Below, piece after piece: positions 53,886 through 61,779 of a stretch of DNA of 64,000 bases. This DNA comes from JANJUB01 sp040081075 (GTDB taxonomy: Bacteria; Armatimonadota; Fimbriimonadia; Fimbriimonadales; Fimbriimonadaceae). A program made the position numbers and the translations under genes. Within the stretch, counting starts at the first letter, position 1. Every line of letters begins with the position of its first letter. The notes beneath the pieces are model-generated. The model saw only the letters and a list, made by a program, of their open reading frames with translations, was not told the DNA's origin and did no database searches. The stretch is from assembly GCA_040081075.1 (NCBI GenBank), contig JBEBHJ010000009.1:1-64000 (forward strand), read 5' to 3'.

Positions 53886-56053
53886 TCTAGGTCCTCGTCG
53901 AGCAGGTCACTTCGGATACCCGCGTTAACGGGCACCATATTGGTGCCAAAAAGCGCCTCGAGTTCGATGGCGTCAACCAAGACCTCTCTGGGTCGGGGAC
54001 CGTCTCGTGGTCCGACAATTTGACGTTCCTCCATCAGATCTAGCAATCGTGAAGCTCTTTGGAACCCAATCGAAAACCTTCGTTGCAACATAGAAGTCGA
54101 GGCTTGTCCTCGATCAACGACCCAACGAACCGTCTCTTCCCAGAGCGGATCCATCTCATCGTCATCCATTCCACGATCATGTCCACTGGCTGCCTCAGCA
54201 ATCGGCTGAAGCACATAACTCGGCTTTTCCTGAGCACGCCAAAAGTTGCAAACCGCTTCAATCTCTTTTTCAGCTACGTAGCACCCTTGGATGCGCACGG
54301 GCTTGGAAGCGTCGATGGGCTGAAAGAGCATATCGCCACGACCGATGAGATCCTCAGCTCCTTTGCTATCGAGAATCGTTCTGGAATCAATCTGAGAACT
54401 CACCGAAAAAGCGAGGCGGGAGGGGATGTTGGCCTTGATGGTCCCCGTAATGACATCAACCGACGGCCTTTGCGTTGCGATCACCAAGTGGATGCCGACC
54501 GCACGCGCAAGCTGCGCCAGGCGAACAATAGACGTTTCAACTTCGGCAGCGGCCTGGATCATCAAGTCGGCCAGCTCCTCTATGACCACCCCAATATAGG
54601 GCATGCGATCCTGGAATGAGGCTTGTGCGTTCCAAGTGTCGATGTTGCGCATTCCGTTTTCGCTAAGAACGTCATAACGACGATCCATTTCGCGCCAAAC
54701 TGCCCGGAGCACTCCGGGAGCTTCCTTAACGTCTTTGATCACTGGGCAAAGCAGATGGGGGATTCCGTCAAACAGCGTTAGCTCAACCCGCTTGGGGTCA
54801 ATCATAACGAACTTGCAGTCCTTGGGCGTGCAGCGCATAAGAATGCCCATGATCACGCTGGCGAGGCCGATTGACTTACCACTATTGGTCGCACCACCGA
54901 TGAGGAGGTGGGGCATGCGCGTTAGGTCGGCGTACTTGTTCACTCCGCTAACGTCTTGACCCAATCCTATGAACAACTTGCTTGGATGGTTAGAGAATTC
55001 CTTGGTATCCAGAACTTCGCGCAGGGTCACCATGGTTGAGGCTCCGTTAGGCACTTCAACACCGATTGCCGATTTGCCGGGAATGGGTGCCTCGACGCGT
55101 ACGTGCGACGCCGCCAGATTCATGGCGATGTTATCGGCGAGCGCAGCTATCCGAGCAACCCGGATACCGGGACCGAGAGATATTTCGTAACGGGTGACGG
55201 TCGGACCAGTTGCCACTTCGACTACGTTCGAATCAATCCCAAACTCTTCTAAGGTGCTCTCCAGAGTATCGATGTTGCGCTGCATTTCCTGCGCAGATCG
55301 CTTTGGACGAACTTGAGGATCGACAAGCAGGCTGAGCGGTGGAAGTTGATAACCATCGGCAGGAACAGGCGCATCCGCTGCCATGGGAATGGATTCCCGA
55401 ACCAACGGCTTGGCCTTGCGGCGAGGCTCAATCACGGGCGCAGTTTCCTCTTCTTCCTCGATTTCTGCAGCAACCACGGCCCGAACCCGCGGCCTAGCTT
55501 CGCTGACAACAGGGAGCTTTCTTTCCTTCAGTTCGCTGGCGGCAGACTTTGCCCGTGCAAGCGTGTGGCGTAGGGGAACATTCACGCACAAAACCAACCC
55601 GATAAATACGAGGGCCGCTAGGCCGATAAACATGGCCCGGCCTAACAGCGATTCAAATGTCCAACCGAGGATAGCGCCCACATAGCCCCCCGATCCAGAA
55701 ATCACTTCAAAATCAAAGAAGTCCCCGTTTCGAGACCGGGCGAGCATGCCGAGGATGGATAGGAAGATCAGGCTGAGCCCGATGCCCAAGTGCGTTACTT
55801 CAAGTTTGCGCTTGCCTGCGATGAAACCACCGCCAAGCAAGGCTAAGAAAATGGGGACAATCCATGAGCCGCGACCGAACAGGGCTCGGAAACCACCACC
55901 TATTGCCTCGCCAAGCAGCCCCGTGCCCGATAGCATCAGGGACACAAGCGTCACCAACGCAAGGGCAAGCGTGGCTATGCCGATGATATCGAATTTGCGA
56001 TGCGAGAGATCAGGCTCCCGCTTTCGCGACGCGGGAACTCGCGTTGCTGCCAT
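53882..56053 (-). CDS. ftsK: DNA translocase FtsK/SpoIIIE
   Basis: FtsK pumps chromosome DNA during cell division. Four to five membrane helices occupy the first 180 residues, then an acidic linker (about 200-245), the motor domain with Walker A GGATNSGKSIG and Walker B-like KFVMIDPKRVELTLF and LMIQAAAEVETS, and the winged-helix gamma domain at the end (TSMLQRRFSIGFQRASRLLDLM) that reads KOPS sites. The length of 723 is short for FtsK because the linker is small. The divergent fabH lies 120 bp away, with a palindrome between them. Confidence 0.95.
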   Translation of the reverse strand: MAATRVPASRKREPDLSHRKFDIIGIATLALALVTLVSLMLSGTGLLGEAIGGGFRALFGRGSWIVPIFLALLGGGFIAGKRKLEVTHLGIGLSLIFLSILGMLARSRNGDFFDFEVISGSGGYVGAILGWTFESLLGRAMFIGLAALVFIGLVLCVNVPLRHTLARAKSAASELKERKLPVVSEARPRVRAVVAAEIEEEEETAPVIEPRRKAKPLVRESIPMAADAPVPADGYQLPPLSLLVDPQVRPKRSAQEMQRNIDTLESTLEEFGIDSNVVEVATGPTVTRYEISLGPGIRVARIAALADNIAMNLAASHVRVEAPIPGKSAIGVEVPNGASTMVTLREVLDTKEFSNHPSKLFIGLGQDVSGVNKYADLTRMPHLLIGGATNSGKSIGLASVIMGILMRCTPKDCKFVMIDPKRVELTLFDGIPHLLCPVIKDVKEAPGVLRAVWREMDRRYDVLSENGMRNIDTWNAQASFQDRMPYIGVVIEELADLMIQAAAEVETSIVRLAQLARAVGIHLVIATQRPSVDVITGTIKANIPSRLAFSVSSQIDSRTILDSKGAEDLIGRGDMLFQPIDASKPVRIQGCYVAEKEIEAVCNFWRAQEKPSYVLQPIAEAASGHDRGMDDDEMDPLWEETVRWVVDRGQASTSMLQRRFSIGFQRASRLLDLMEERQIVGPRDGPRPREVLVDAIELEALFGTNMVPVNAGIRSDLLDEDLD

Positions 56054-56067
56054 TCCTTTGATTACTC

Positions 56068-56089
56068 CTTAGGACCATCCTTGGTCTTA
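56068..56089. promoter_or_regulatory. operator-like palindrome between ftsK and fabH
   Basis: The 22-bp site has arms TTAGGACCA (56068-56076) and TGGTCTTAA (56081-56089), with one arm mismatch and a 4-nt centre TCCT. A TATACT -10-like hexamer follows at 56097-56102, on the fabH side. Such symmetry near the fabH promoter suits a repressor or lipid-responsive regulator (FapR-type sites also start TTAG), but the regulator is unknown. Confidence 0.5.
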
Positions 56090-56172
56090 AGACGCATTAT
56101 ACTGCGGTATTGCGCCAAATGGGAATGGGATGGTCAAACGAACTAGCGCGCAAACCAGGTATCACTTTGAAT

Positions 56173-57159
56173 ATGCCCATTCGCGCGGTTGTCACCGGTA
56201 TTGGTCATGCGGTTCCAGCAAAAATTTTGTCGAATGCCGACTTGGAACGCATGGTAGACACAAGCGATGAATGGATTACCCAACGCACCGGCATCAAAGA
56301 GAGGCGAATTTGTGAGCCGCATGAAACCGCCAGCAGCTTGGGAACCATCGCTAGTTTAGAGGCCCTAGCATCGGCTAATGTTCAAGCCAGCGAGTTGGAT
56401 ATGATCATCGTCGGGTCAGTGACGGGCGACTACCCATTTCCATCGACCTCCTGTCTTATTCAAAACAATATCGGCGCAACAAGAGCGGGTGCCTTCGATG
56501 TTGGGGCCGCCTGTGCCGGTTTTATCTACTCGTTGGCAACCGCAACGGCTCTAATTGAAAATGGCCAGTGCCGAAAGGTTTTGGTCGTGGGGGTCGACAT
56601 TCTCAGCAAGATTGTTGACTACACGGATCGGGCAACTTGTGTCCTCTTTGGCGATGGTGGCGGGGCAATAGTTCTTGAGGGCCAAGAGGGCGGCGATCGC
56701 GGCGTCGAAAAGACCGTGTTGCTGTCCGATGGATCGGGTCAGGGTCACATTAATCTCGAGTATGGCGGATCGAAATATCCCGTTAGCAATCCAGAATCAC
56801 TAATTCGTCGAAAAACGATGTACATGGCGGGCGCGGAAGTCTATCGCTTTGCAGTTATTGCGATGGGCGACGCCTGCTTGAGAGTCATGGCCGACCTTAA
56901 CCTGACGGCCGAGGACATTGATTTGTTTGTTCCTCACCAAGCCAACCTACGAATCATACAGTCGGCCGCTCAGCGATTGGGGCTCCCCGATGAAAAAGTC
57001 TTTATCAACGTCCACAAGTACGGAAACACGAGCGGCGGTTCCATTCCGCTTGCTTTATACGAGGCTTGCCAAGAGGGCCGTTTGAGGCCCGGAATGCGCG
57101 TTCTTACGGTCGGGTTTGGTGCCGGACTTGTTTGGGGCGCCAACATCATTCGCTGGTAA
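56173..57159 (+). CDS. fabH: beta-ketoacyl-ACP synthase III
   Basis: FabH condenses acetyl-CoA with malonyl-ACP to begin fatty acid synthesis. The catalytic Cys is residue 114 in GAACAGFIYSLATA, with His in VPHQANLRI and Asn in YGNTSGGSIPLAL. The N-terminal TGIGHAVPAK and SDEWITQRTGIKERR are family signatures. The ATG at 56173 gives a 328-residue protein, the usual length. The gene is separate from fabD/fabG and may be controlled by the palindrome upstream. Confidence 0.96.
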   Translation: MPIRAVVTGIGHAVPAKILSNADLERMVDTSDEWITQRTGIKERRICEPHETASSLGTIASLEALASANVQASELDMIIVGSVTGDYPFPSTSCLIQNNIGATRAGAFDVGAACAGFIYSLATATALIENGQCRKVLVVGVDILSKIVDYTDRATCVLFGDGGGAIVLEGQEGGDRGVEKTVLLSDGSGQGHINLEYGGSKYPVSNPESLIRRKTMYMAGAEVYRFAVIAMGDACLRVMADLNLTAEDIDLFVPHQANLRIIQSAAQRLGLPDEKVFINVHKYGNTSGGSIPLALYEACQEGRLRPGMRVLTVGFGAGLVWGANIIRW

Positions 57160-57248
57160 GTTCTCCCCCACCCCGCAATTCGCACGATCTGCTCTGATCT
57201 CTCAACGTGGAACAGTCGCGTTGGTCATTCGTAGCGAAATTTTCCTGA

Positions 57249-57262
57249 AAATCTAAAGATTT
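57249..57262. promoter_or_regulatory. AT-rich palindrome upstream of pilus operon
   Basis: AAATCT (57249-57254) and AGATTT (57257-57262) flank AA, a perfect 14-bp palindrome 60 bp before the exeA-like start. It lies in the 162-bp gap after fabH, which holds no gene. Possible operator or chance. Confidence 0.3.
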
Positions 57263-57321
57263 GCCTAAGGTTTTGCGCTCGATTGCCCGAAAACTTACCT
57301 GGGAAAGGGTGATTAAAACCT

Positions 57322-58143
57322 ATGCATGAAACTTATTGGGGACTAAACGAAGCGCCATTCAGCTTAACGCCAGACCCACGATTCTTGTTTATGAGTCGTG
57401 CTCACGAAGATGCGTTAATGATGCTCCACTACGCTATAACACGGAACAAGGGCGCAGGATTACTATCTGGAGACATCGGACTTGGGAAGACCACGATCAG
57501 CCGCAAACTACTTGATTTGCTTGATCCGGTCAAGTTCCGCATTGTACTCATCGTTAATCCGATCCTCACACCGATTCAAATTTTGCAAGAGATTCTGTCT
57601 CAGCTTGACGTGAATGTTGCTTCGCGAAACCGCCAGGTTCTCGTTCAAGAGCTTCACAATACGCTGCTCTCGTACTACGACCGCGGGCAACGTGTCGTGA
57701 TTCTGGTTGACGAAGCTCATCTTATCAAGTCAGCCGGTACGTTCGAAGAGCTTCGGCTCTTGCTTAACTGCCAAATGAACGACCAGTTCTTGATTAGCCT
57801 ACTGTTGCTGGGTCAGGTTGAGTTGCGTCCAAAGATTGCGAAGGTTCCCGCGCTAGAACAGAGAATGGCAGTGCGGCACACGATTCAGCCGCTGGATATC
57901 CACGAAACAGGCGAAATGATCTTGCATCGACTTCGCGTGGCCGGATTCTCGGGCGAGCACAGCCCATTTTCCCCGGACGCCATCTACGAAATGCACAAGG
58001 TGTCAAAGGGTTACCCAAGAATGATTTGCCAGCTAGCCGACAACGCGCTCCTGATTGGAATGGCGCGTAAAGTCACGCAGATTGACGGCTTCTTTATGCA
58101 CGACGTTGTGAACGACTATATGGGAGTTGAGACAGCAGCATGA
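57322..58143 (+). CDS. ExeA-like AAA ATPase of the pilus operon
   Basis: This 273-residue ATPase belongs to the ExeA/GspA group: MHETYWGLNEAPFSLTPDPRFLFMS is the family N-terminus. Walker A is LLSGDIGLGKTTISRKLL, Walker B VVILVDEAHLIKS, with a sensor/arginine-finger region after. It lacks the transmembrane and peptidoglycan-binding parts of full ExeA. It is the first gene of a seven-gene type IV pilus/secretion operon and likely assists secretin or pilus assembly. Its stop overlaps the next start (ATGA). Confidence 0.88.
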   Translation: MHETYWGLNEAPFSLTPDPRFLFMSRAHEDALMMLHYAITRNKGAGLLSGDIGLGKTTISRKLLDLLDPVKFRIVLIVNPILTPIQILQEILSQLDVNVASRNRQVLVQELHNTLLSYYDRGQRVVILVDEAHLIKSAGTFEELRLLLNCQMNDQFLISLLLLGQVELRPKIAKVPALEQRMAVRHTIQPLDIHETGEMILHRLRVAGFSGEHSPFSPDAIYEMHKVSKGYPRMICQLADNALLIGMARKVTQIDGFFMHDVVNDYMGVETAA

Positions 58144-58580
58144 ACCTCGCCGACGCCATCCGCAAAGCCTCCCACTTGCCTCTTACCGCCCCGGTGGTGG
58201 AGCATCCGCAAGTGCAAGAGCCTGCTGAGCCCATGATGGCTTCGCCCTTCGAATTTGAACCTGAGGAAACTAACATGAACGACAACACTGATCAAAGCCA
58301 GGGAGAAGTAATTGGCCAGCAGCAAACGGCTGTCCGGCTCGAGCTTCTTCTCACGCCCGATCAACTTAGCAATCTATTCCGAGCCGTGGCGGCCAATCAG
58401 CACACTCTATGGACGGTGCGTGATGCGGCTTCCTACCTGCGGATTAGTGGGCATTCGCTCGAATCCATGGCGGATAAGGGCGAAATCCCAGGATTTAAAG
58501 TTGACGGTCGTTGGCGATTCGCTAAGGCGACCATTGACGAGTGGCTGAAGTACAGCCAAACAACAAAGGAGGCAGCATAA
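58140..58580 (+). CDS. excisionase-type HTH protein in pilus operon
   Basis: This 146-residue protein has a MerR-like/excisionase helix-turn-helix at about 93-140 (WTVRDAASYLRISGHSLESM, then FKVDGRWRFAKATIDEWLK), the usual DNA-binding wing pattern. The first 90 residues are acidic and disordered apart from an N-terminal NLADAIRKAS helix and TAVRLELLLTPDQL. No recombinase is present. It is ATGA-coupled to the ATPase gene and lies 2 bp upstream of pilM, so it probably belongs to pilus control. Confidence 0.82.
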   Translation: MNLADAIRKASHLPLTAPVVEHPQVQEPAEPMMASPFEFEPEETNMNDNTDQSQGEVIGQQQTAVRLELLLTPDQLSNLFRAVAANQHTLWTVRDAASYLRISGHSLESMADKGEIPGFKVDGRWRFAKATIDEWLKYSQTTKEAA

Positions 58581-58582
58581 CT

Positions 58583-59668
58583 ATGGGACTCAATCCATTT
58601 GCCAAGGGCACATTTGTCGGCGTTGACGTTGGACACCACAACATCAAGGTCGCCCAACTTGAAAAAACAGCTTCGGGCTTTAAGATTTCAAAATACGGAA
58701 CTTGCCTAACTCCAGCTGACGCGGTAAAGGACGGCATCGTCGTTGACACCGCTTCCACTGGCGAAGCGCTGAAGCACTTGCTGAAGCAATCTGACATCAG
58801 AGCTACAAGCGCTATTGTTGCTGTAAGCGGAGGTTCCGTGGTTGTACGACCAGCGCGAGTTCCCAAGATGAACGAAGCGACGCTGCGAAAGTCCATCAAG
58901 TTTGAGGCCGGACGCTACGTGCCGACCTCCGCCGAAGACAGCTTCATTGAGTTTGAGATCATTGGCGACGTTGATGAAACACAGATGGATGTTCTCATTG
59001 TCGCCGCACCAAAAGACACCGTTGAAAGCCGGCTCACGGTCTGTGAGCTTGCGGGGCTCGAGGTCGAATGCGTTGACGTTGAACCGTTTGCTGCCTACCG
59101 GTCGCTCATCGAAAGCGATCCCAATGGTCAGTGGCTCAACAAAACAATCGCACTTGTAGACATTGGAGGCGCGGCAACAAATCTGAGCGTCGTCGCGGGC
59201 GGAGTCTTCGCGATGGCAAGATCACTGCCTCACGGCGGCCAGACACTTACCGAAGCTCTGAAGACTTACTTCCGACTGTCGAATGACGATGCCGAATCGG
59301 GCAAAGCTCAACTTGACTTGCGTGAGTTAACGGACGACACTCCAAAGGAGAATCCACCTTTGCGAGTTGTTCAGCCTCATATTGATGATCTTGTCCGAGA
59401 AATCCGACGATCACTGAACTATTTCCAATCAGGTGGTGCCGAAGGTGGGCCCCAAGGCAAGGCGGTCGAAATGGTCGTTCTTAGCGGCGGCGGGTCGAAA
59501 CTTCCAGGCATTGCCGAGTATCTCAGCCACAAGCTTGGTATGCCTGCTGTGAGCCTGGGAATTTATGACAACACTGCCTTCACGAATTGGAGCGAAGAGG
59601 GCGGACAGGGACTTGAGTTAGGCGTAGTGGCCGGTTTGGCACTACGGCCATTTGCGAAAGCTGCCTAA
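58583..59668 (+). CDS. pilM: type IV pilus inner-membrane platform ATPase-like protein PilM
   Basis: PilM is a cytoplasmic actin-fold protein that binds the N-terminus of PilN. The phosphate-1 motif is FVGVDVGHHNIKVAQL, phosphate-2 ALVDIGGAATNLSVVAGGVF and the adenosine motif VLSGGGSKLPGIAEYL. The ATG at 58583 has a strong GGAGG site and lies 2 bp past the HTH stop; the longer frame from 58541 overlaps that gene. The 361-residue length is usual. Followed 12 bp later by pilN. Confidence 0.95.
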   Translation: MGLNPFAKGTFVGVDVGHHNIKVAQLEKTASGFKISKYGTCLTPADAVKDGIVVDTASTGEALKHLLKQSDIRATSAIVAVSGGSVVVRPARVPKMNEATLRKSIKFEAGRYVPTSAEDSFIEFEIIGDVDETQMDVLIVAAPKDTVESRLTVCELAGLEVECVDVEPFAAYRSLIESDPNGQWLNKTIALVDIGGAATNLSVVAGGVFAMARSLPHGGQTLTEALKTYFRLSNDDAESGKAQLDLRELTDDTPKENPPLRVVQPHIDDLVREIRRSLNYFQSGGAEGGPQGKAVEMVVLSGGGSKLPGIAEYLSHKLGMPAVSLGIYDNTAFTNWSEEGGQGLELGVVAGLALRPFAKAA

Positions 59669-59680
59669 GGTGGAAGAACT

Positions 59681-60277
59681 ATGCCATTGATTAATCTCAT
59701 AAGAGAACAAAGACAAGAGGTCAAAAGGAGTGAAGGAAAGGCTCGCCTATTCTTCATGGGGTTTGCCGCATCGGTCTTAGTCGGAGTTGGATCCTTCGGG
59801 TTCTTACTCTTCCTAACCGATCGTGCTCACGGCGAAAAGGCAGATCTTGAGACTCATGCTCAAAAACTTGAGCCCTTTCTGACCAGGATCAAGAACACCG
59901 ACGATGAATACAGCAAGGTTTCTCCTCGGGTCGAGACCCTCACTGCCGCTCGGGAACTCACAGACAAGTGGAATCGGCTTATGGATCATTTAACAGTCCA
60001 AACACCGGACCGTGTCTGGCTCTCGACGCTACGAGCTGTGGCGACTGATCCAAAGAAACCGATCCAGATTACGTTCGGTGGCCTGAGCCAGCAACAGCAA
60101 CTAATCGGCGAATTTCAGTTGCGTTTGCAAGGCGACCCCGACCTTGAATCCGTGAACTTTAAGTTTTCGCAAGAGAAACCCGTAGCAGCGGGACACCTCT
60201 TGGAGTTCCAAATCGAAGCCGCATTGAAAGATACGGCGGAAGAGAAAGAGCGCAACGAAGGAAAGGAGGAGAAGTAA
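59681..60277 (+). CDS. pilN: type IV pilus assembly protein PilN
   Basis: The N-terminal MPLINLIREQRQEVKR is the PilN segment that docks into PilM (the I-N-L-x-P/R motif). A membrane helix follows (about 26-46, FMGFAASVLVGVGSFGFLLF), then a periplasmic coiled coil and a ferredoxin-like domain. The acidic C-terminus EERNEGKEEK is unusual. It pairs with PilO to carry forces across the inner membrane. Length 198 is standard. Confidence 0.9.
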   Translation: MPLINLIREQRQEVKRSEGKARLFFMGFAASVLVGVGSFGFLLFLTDRAHGEKADLETHAQKLEPFLTRIKNTDDEYSKVSPRVETLTAARELTDKWNRLMDHLTVQTPDRVWLSTLRAVATDPKKPIQITFGGLSQQQQLIGEFQLRLQGDPDLESVNFKFSQEKPVAAGHLLEFQIEAALKDTAEEKERNEGKEEK

Positions 60278-60949
60278 GTGAAAAAGCCTAATCCAAAACC
60301 ATTTCTCATCATGATGCTGTTAACGGTCGTTGTCAGCGCTGGTTTGTGCTACATGCAATACCAGAACTACACCGAAGTTTCCAATGAAGTGACGCGGCTT
60401 GCGCAGGAGAAGAAGGACCCCGAACAGGTCAAAGCTGAAGTTATCGAAGCCGAGTCAAAGCTGGAACAGAGCAAATTGCAACTCGCCCACCTTGAACAGG
60501 GCGTGCCTGAACTTGCCTACGTCCCAACTCTTCTCAAAGAACTTGAGAAGGCTGGAAAAGACGCCGGCGTGGAAGTGCTGGGAATCCGACCGGTTCCTCG
60601 CGCTACACCTGCTCCCAAAAAGGGTGAAAGCCTCAAGGCAAAGTCGAAACCATATACCGAGCTAGATATTCAAGTTGGTTGTCGCGGTGACTACAAGTCA
60701 GCAATGAACTTCTTGAAGGCTCTCCAAATGTTTCCAAAGATATTGGCGGCTCGAACGATTTCGATGCAACCTAAATCCGGACAGAAAGACCCTGCTTCGG
60801 TTGGAAACGCACCTCAACTTGATGTCCAGTTTGAACTTCGAGCTTACCTCTTTGCCACCGACGGCGAAGCCAAGAAGGAAACGAAAGAGGAAGCTCCAGC
60901 CGAGAAGACCATTAATATAAGTGGTCGCAACAAGGCGGTGACCAACTAA
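60278..60949 (+). CDS. pilO: type IV pilus assembly protein PilO
   Basis: PilO partners PilN in the inner-membrane alignment complex. A membrane helix at about 8-25 (FLIMMLLTVVVSAGLCYMQY) is followed by a coiled coil (AEVIEAESKLEQSKLQLAHLE) and a ferredoxin-like domain (LDIQVGCRGDYKSAMNFLKAL). The GTG start is immediately after the pilN stop. The 223-residue length is normal. It shares the last base with the next ATG (TAATG). Confidence 0.9.
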   Translation: MKKPNPKPFLIMMLLTVVVSAGLCYMQYQNYTEVSNEVTRLAQEKKDPEQVKAEVIEAESKLEQSKLQLAHLEQGVPELAYVPTLLKELEKAGKDAGVEVLGIRPVPRATPAPKKGESLKAKSKPYTELDIQVGCRGDYKSAMNFLKALQMFPKILAARTISMQPKSGQKDPASVGNAPQLDVQFELRAYLFATDGEAKKETKEEAPAEKTINISGRNKAVTN

Positions 60950-61779
60950 TGAAAGACAAGAAACAGATATTGATCGTGAGTGCCCTGGCCGTAGTTATGC
61001 TTGGAGTTGGAGCGTTCCAATTCATGGGCGGTTCTGCGCCAGCACCAGCTCCGGCGGCAGATACAAAAGCGACGAAGAAGCATACGGAAGCGGTTACGGC
61101 TTCGGAGACCACTCCAAAGACCACCGTCAGCAGCACTGAGCCAAACGCAGCAACAGGTGAAGGGCAAACTCCTATCACGACCGACCCCAACGCGCCACCA
61201 AGCACTGACCCCAAAGCCACCACTGACCCAGCAGAGGGCGCGCTTGAGATGTCCGTTGATCCGCTTTTGGTAGCGGCGGCGAAGTTGAGCCCGCGTGATC
61301 CATTTAATGGCTCCTCGTGGGATATGGAAACACCCATCTTGACAAAAGTGGCACCTCCCCAACCAAGGCCTTATACCCCTAGACCAGCGACTACCTACCG
61401 GCCAAAGCCGCGCGGCACAGGGCTGGGTAGCGGAGTAAATCCTTGGCCAGTAGGTCCCGACAATGTTAATCTCCCCGAAGTTCAGGGCGGTGGCACAAAC
61501 CCCTCCGCAATTGGAGGAGCGAACGGAATGCCGAGCATTGATGACGTTCCCTACAAAGTGAATGGAGTCATCAACGGTCGCCAACCAGCGGTAGTCGTAT
61601 CAGACACCGGTGGCGCACAGCGACTCGTTAAAGTCGGGTCCAAACTCGACCCAGACACCGAGGTAATCGGTATCCAACGCGGAAAAATGGTCGTTCGAAA
61701 GAACGGCAAAGTCAAAACGATTTCTATTGAGGAAGCAGCTCCAGCGAAAGCCGGTGGCAATTCCCCGGAGAAAAAATGA
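60949..61779 (+). CDS. PilP-like pilus assembly protein
   Basis: This 276-residue protein has an N-terminal membrane helix (ILIVSALAVVMLGVGAFQF) and a long Pro/Thr-rich low-complexity linker (about 30-130) in place of PilP's lipoprotein anchor. A C-terminal beta-domain follows (YKVNGVINGRQPAVVVSD, RLVKVGSKLDPDTEVIGI, KMVVRKNGKVKTISI) that resembles PilP/GspC homology regions that bind the secretin. Its place between pilO and pilQ supports the PilP role. Divergent N-terminus, so the name is tentative. Confidence 0.75.
   Translation: MKDKKQILIVSALAVVMLGVGAFQFMGGSAPAPAPAADTKATKKHTEAVTASETTPKTTVSSTEPNAATGEGQTPITTDPNAPPSTDPKATTDPAEGALEMSVDPLLVAAAKLSPRDPFNGSSWDMETPILTKVAPPQPRPYTPRPATTYRPKPRGTGLGSGVNPWPVGPDNVNLPEVQGGGTNPSAIGGANGMPSIDDVPYKVNGVINGRQPAVVVSDTGGAQRLVKVGSKLDPDTEVIGIQRGKMVVRKNGKVKTISIEEAAPAKAGGNSPEKK

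Noticed and set aside
54059..54619. + strand ORF of 186 codons inside ftsK
   Set aside because: Antisense to the FtsK motor domain, no motifs.
60946..61584. - strand ORF of 212 codons under the PilP-like gene
   Set aside because: Trp/Arg/Cys-rich product typical of the antisense of a Pro/Thr-rich linker.
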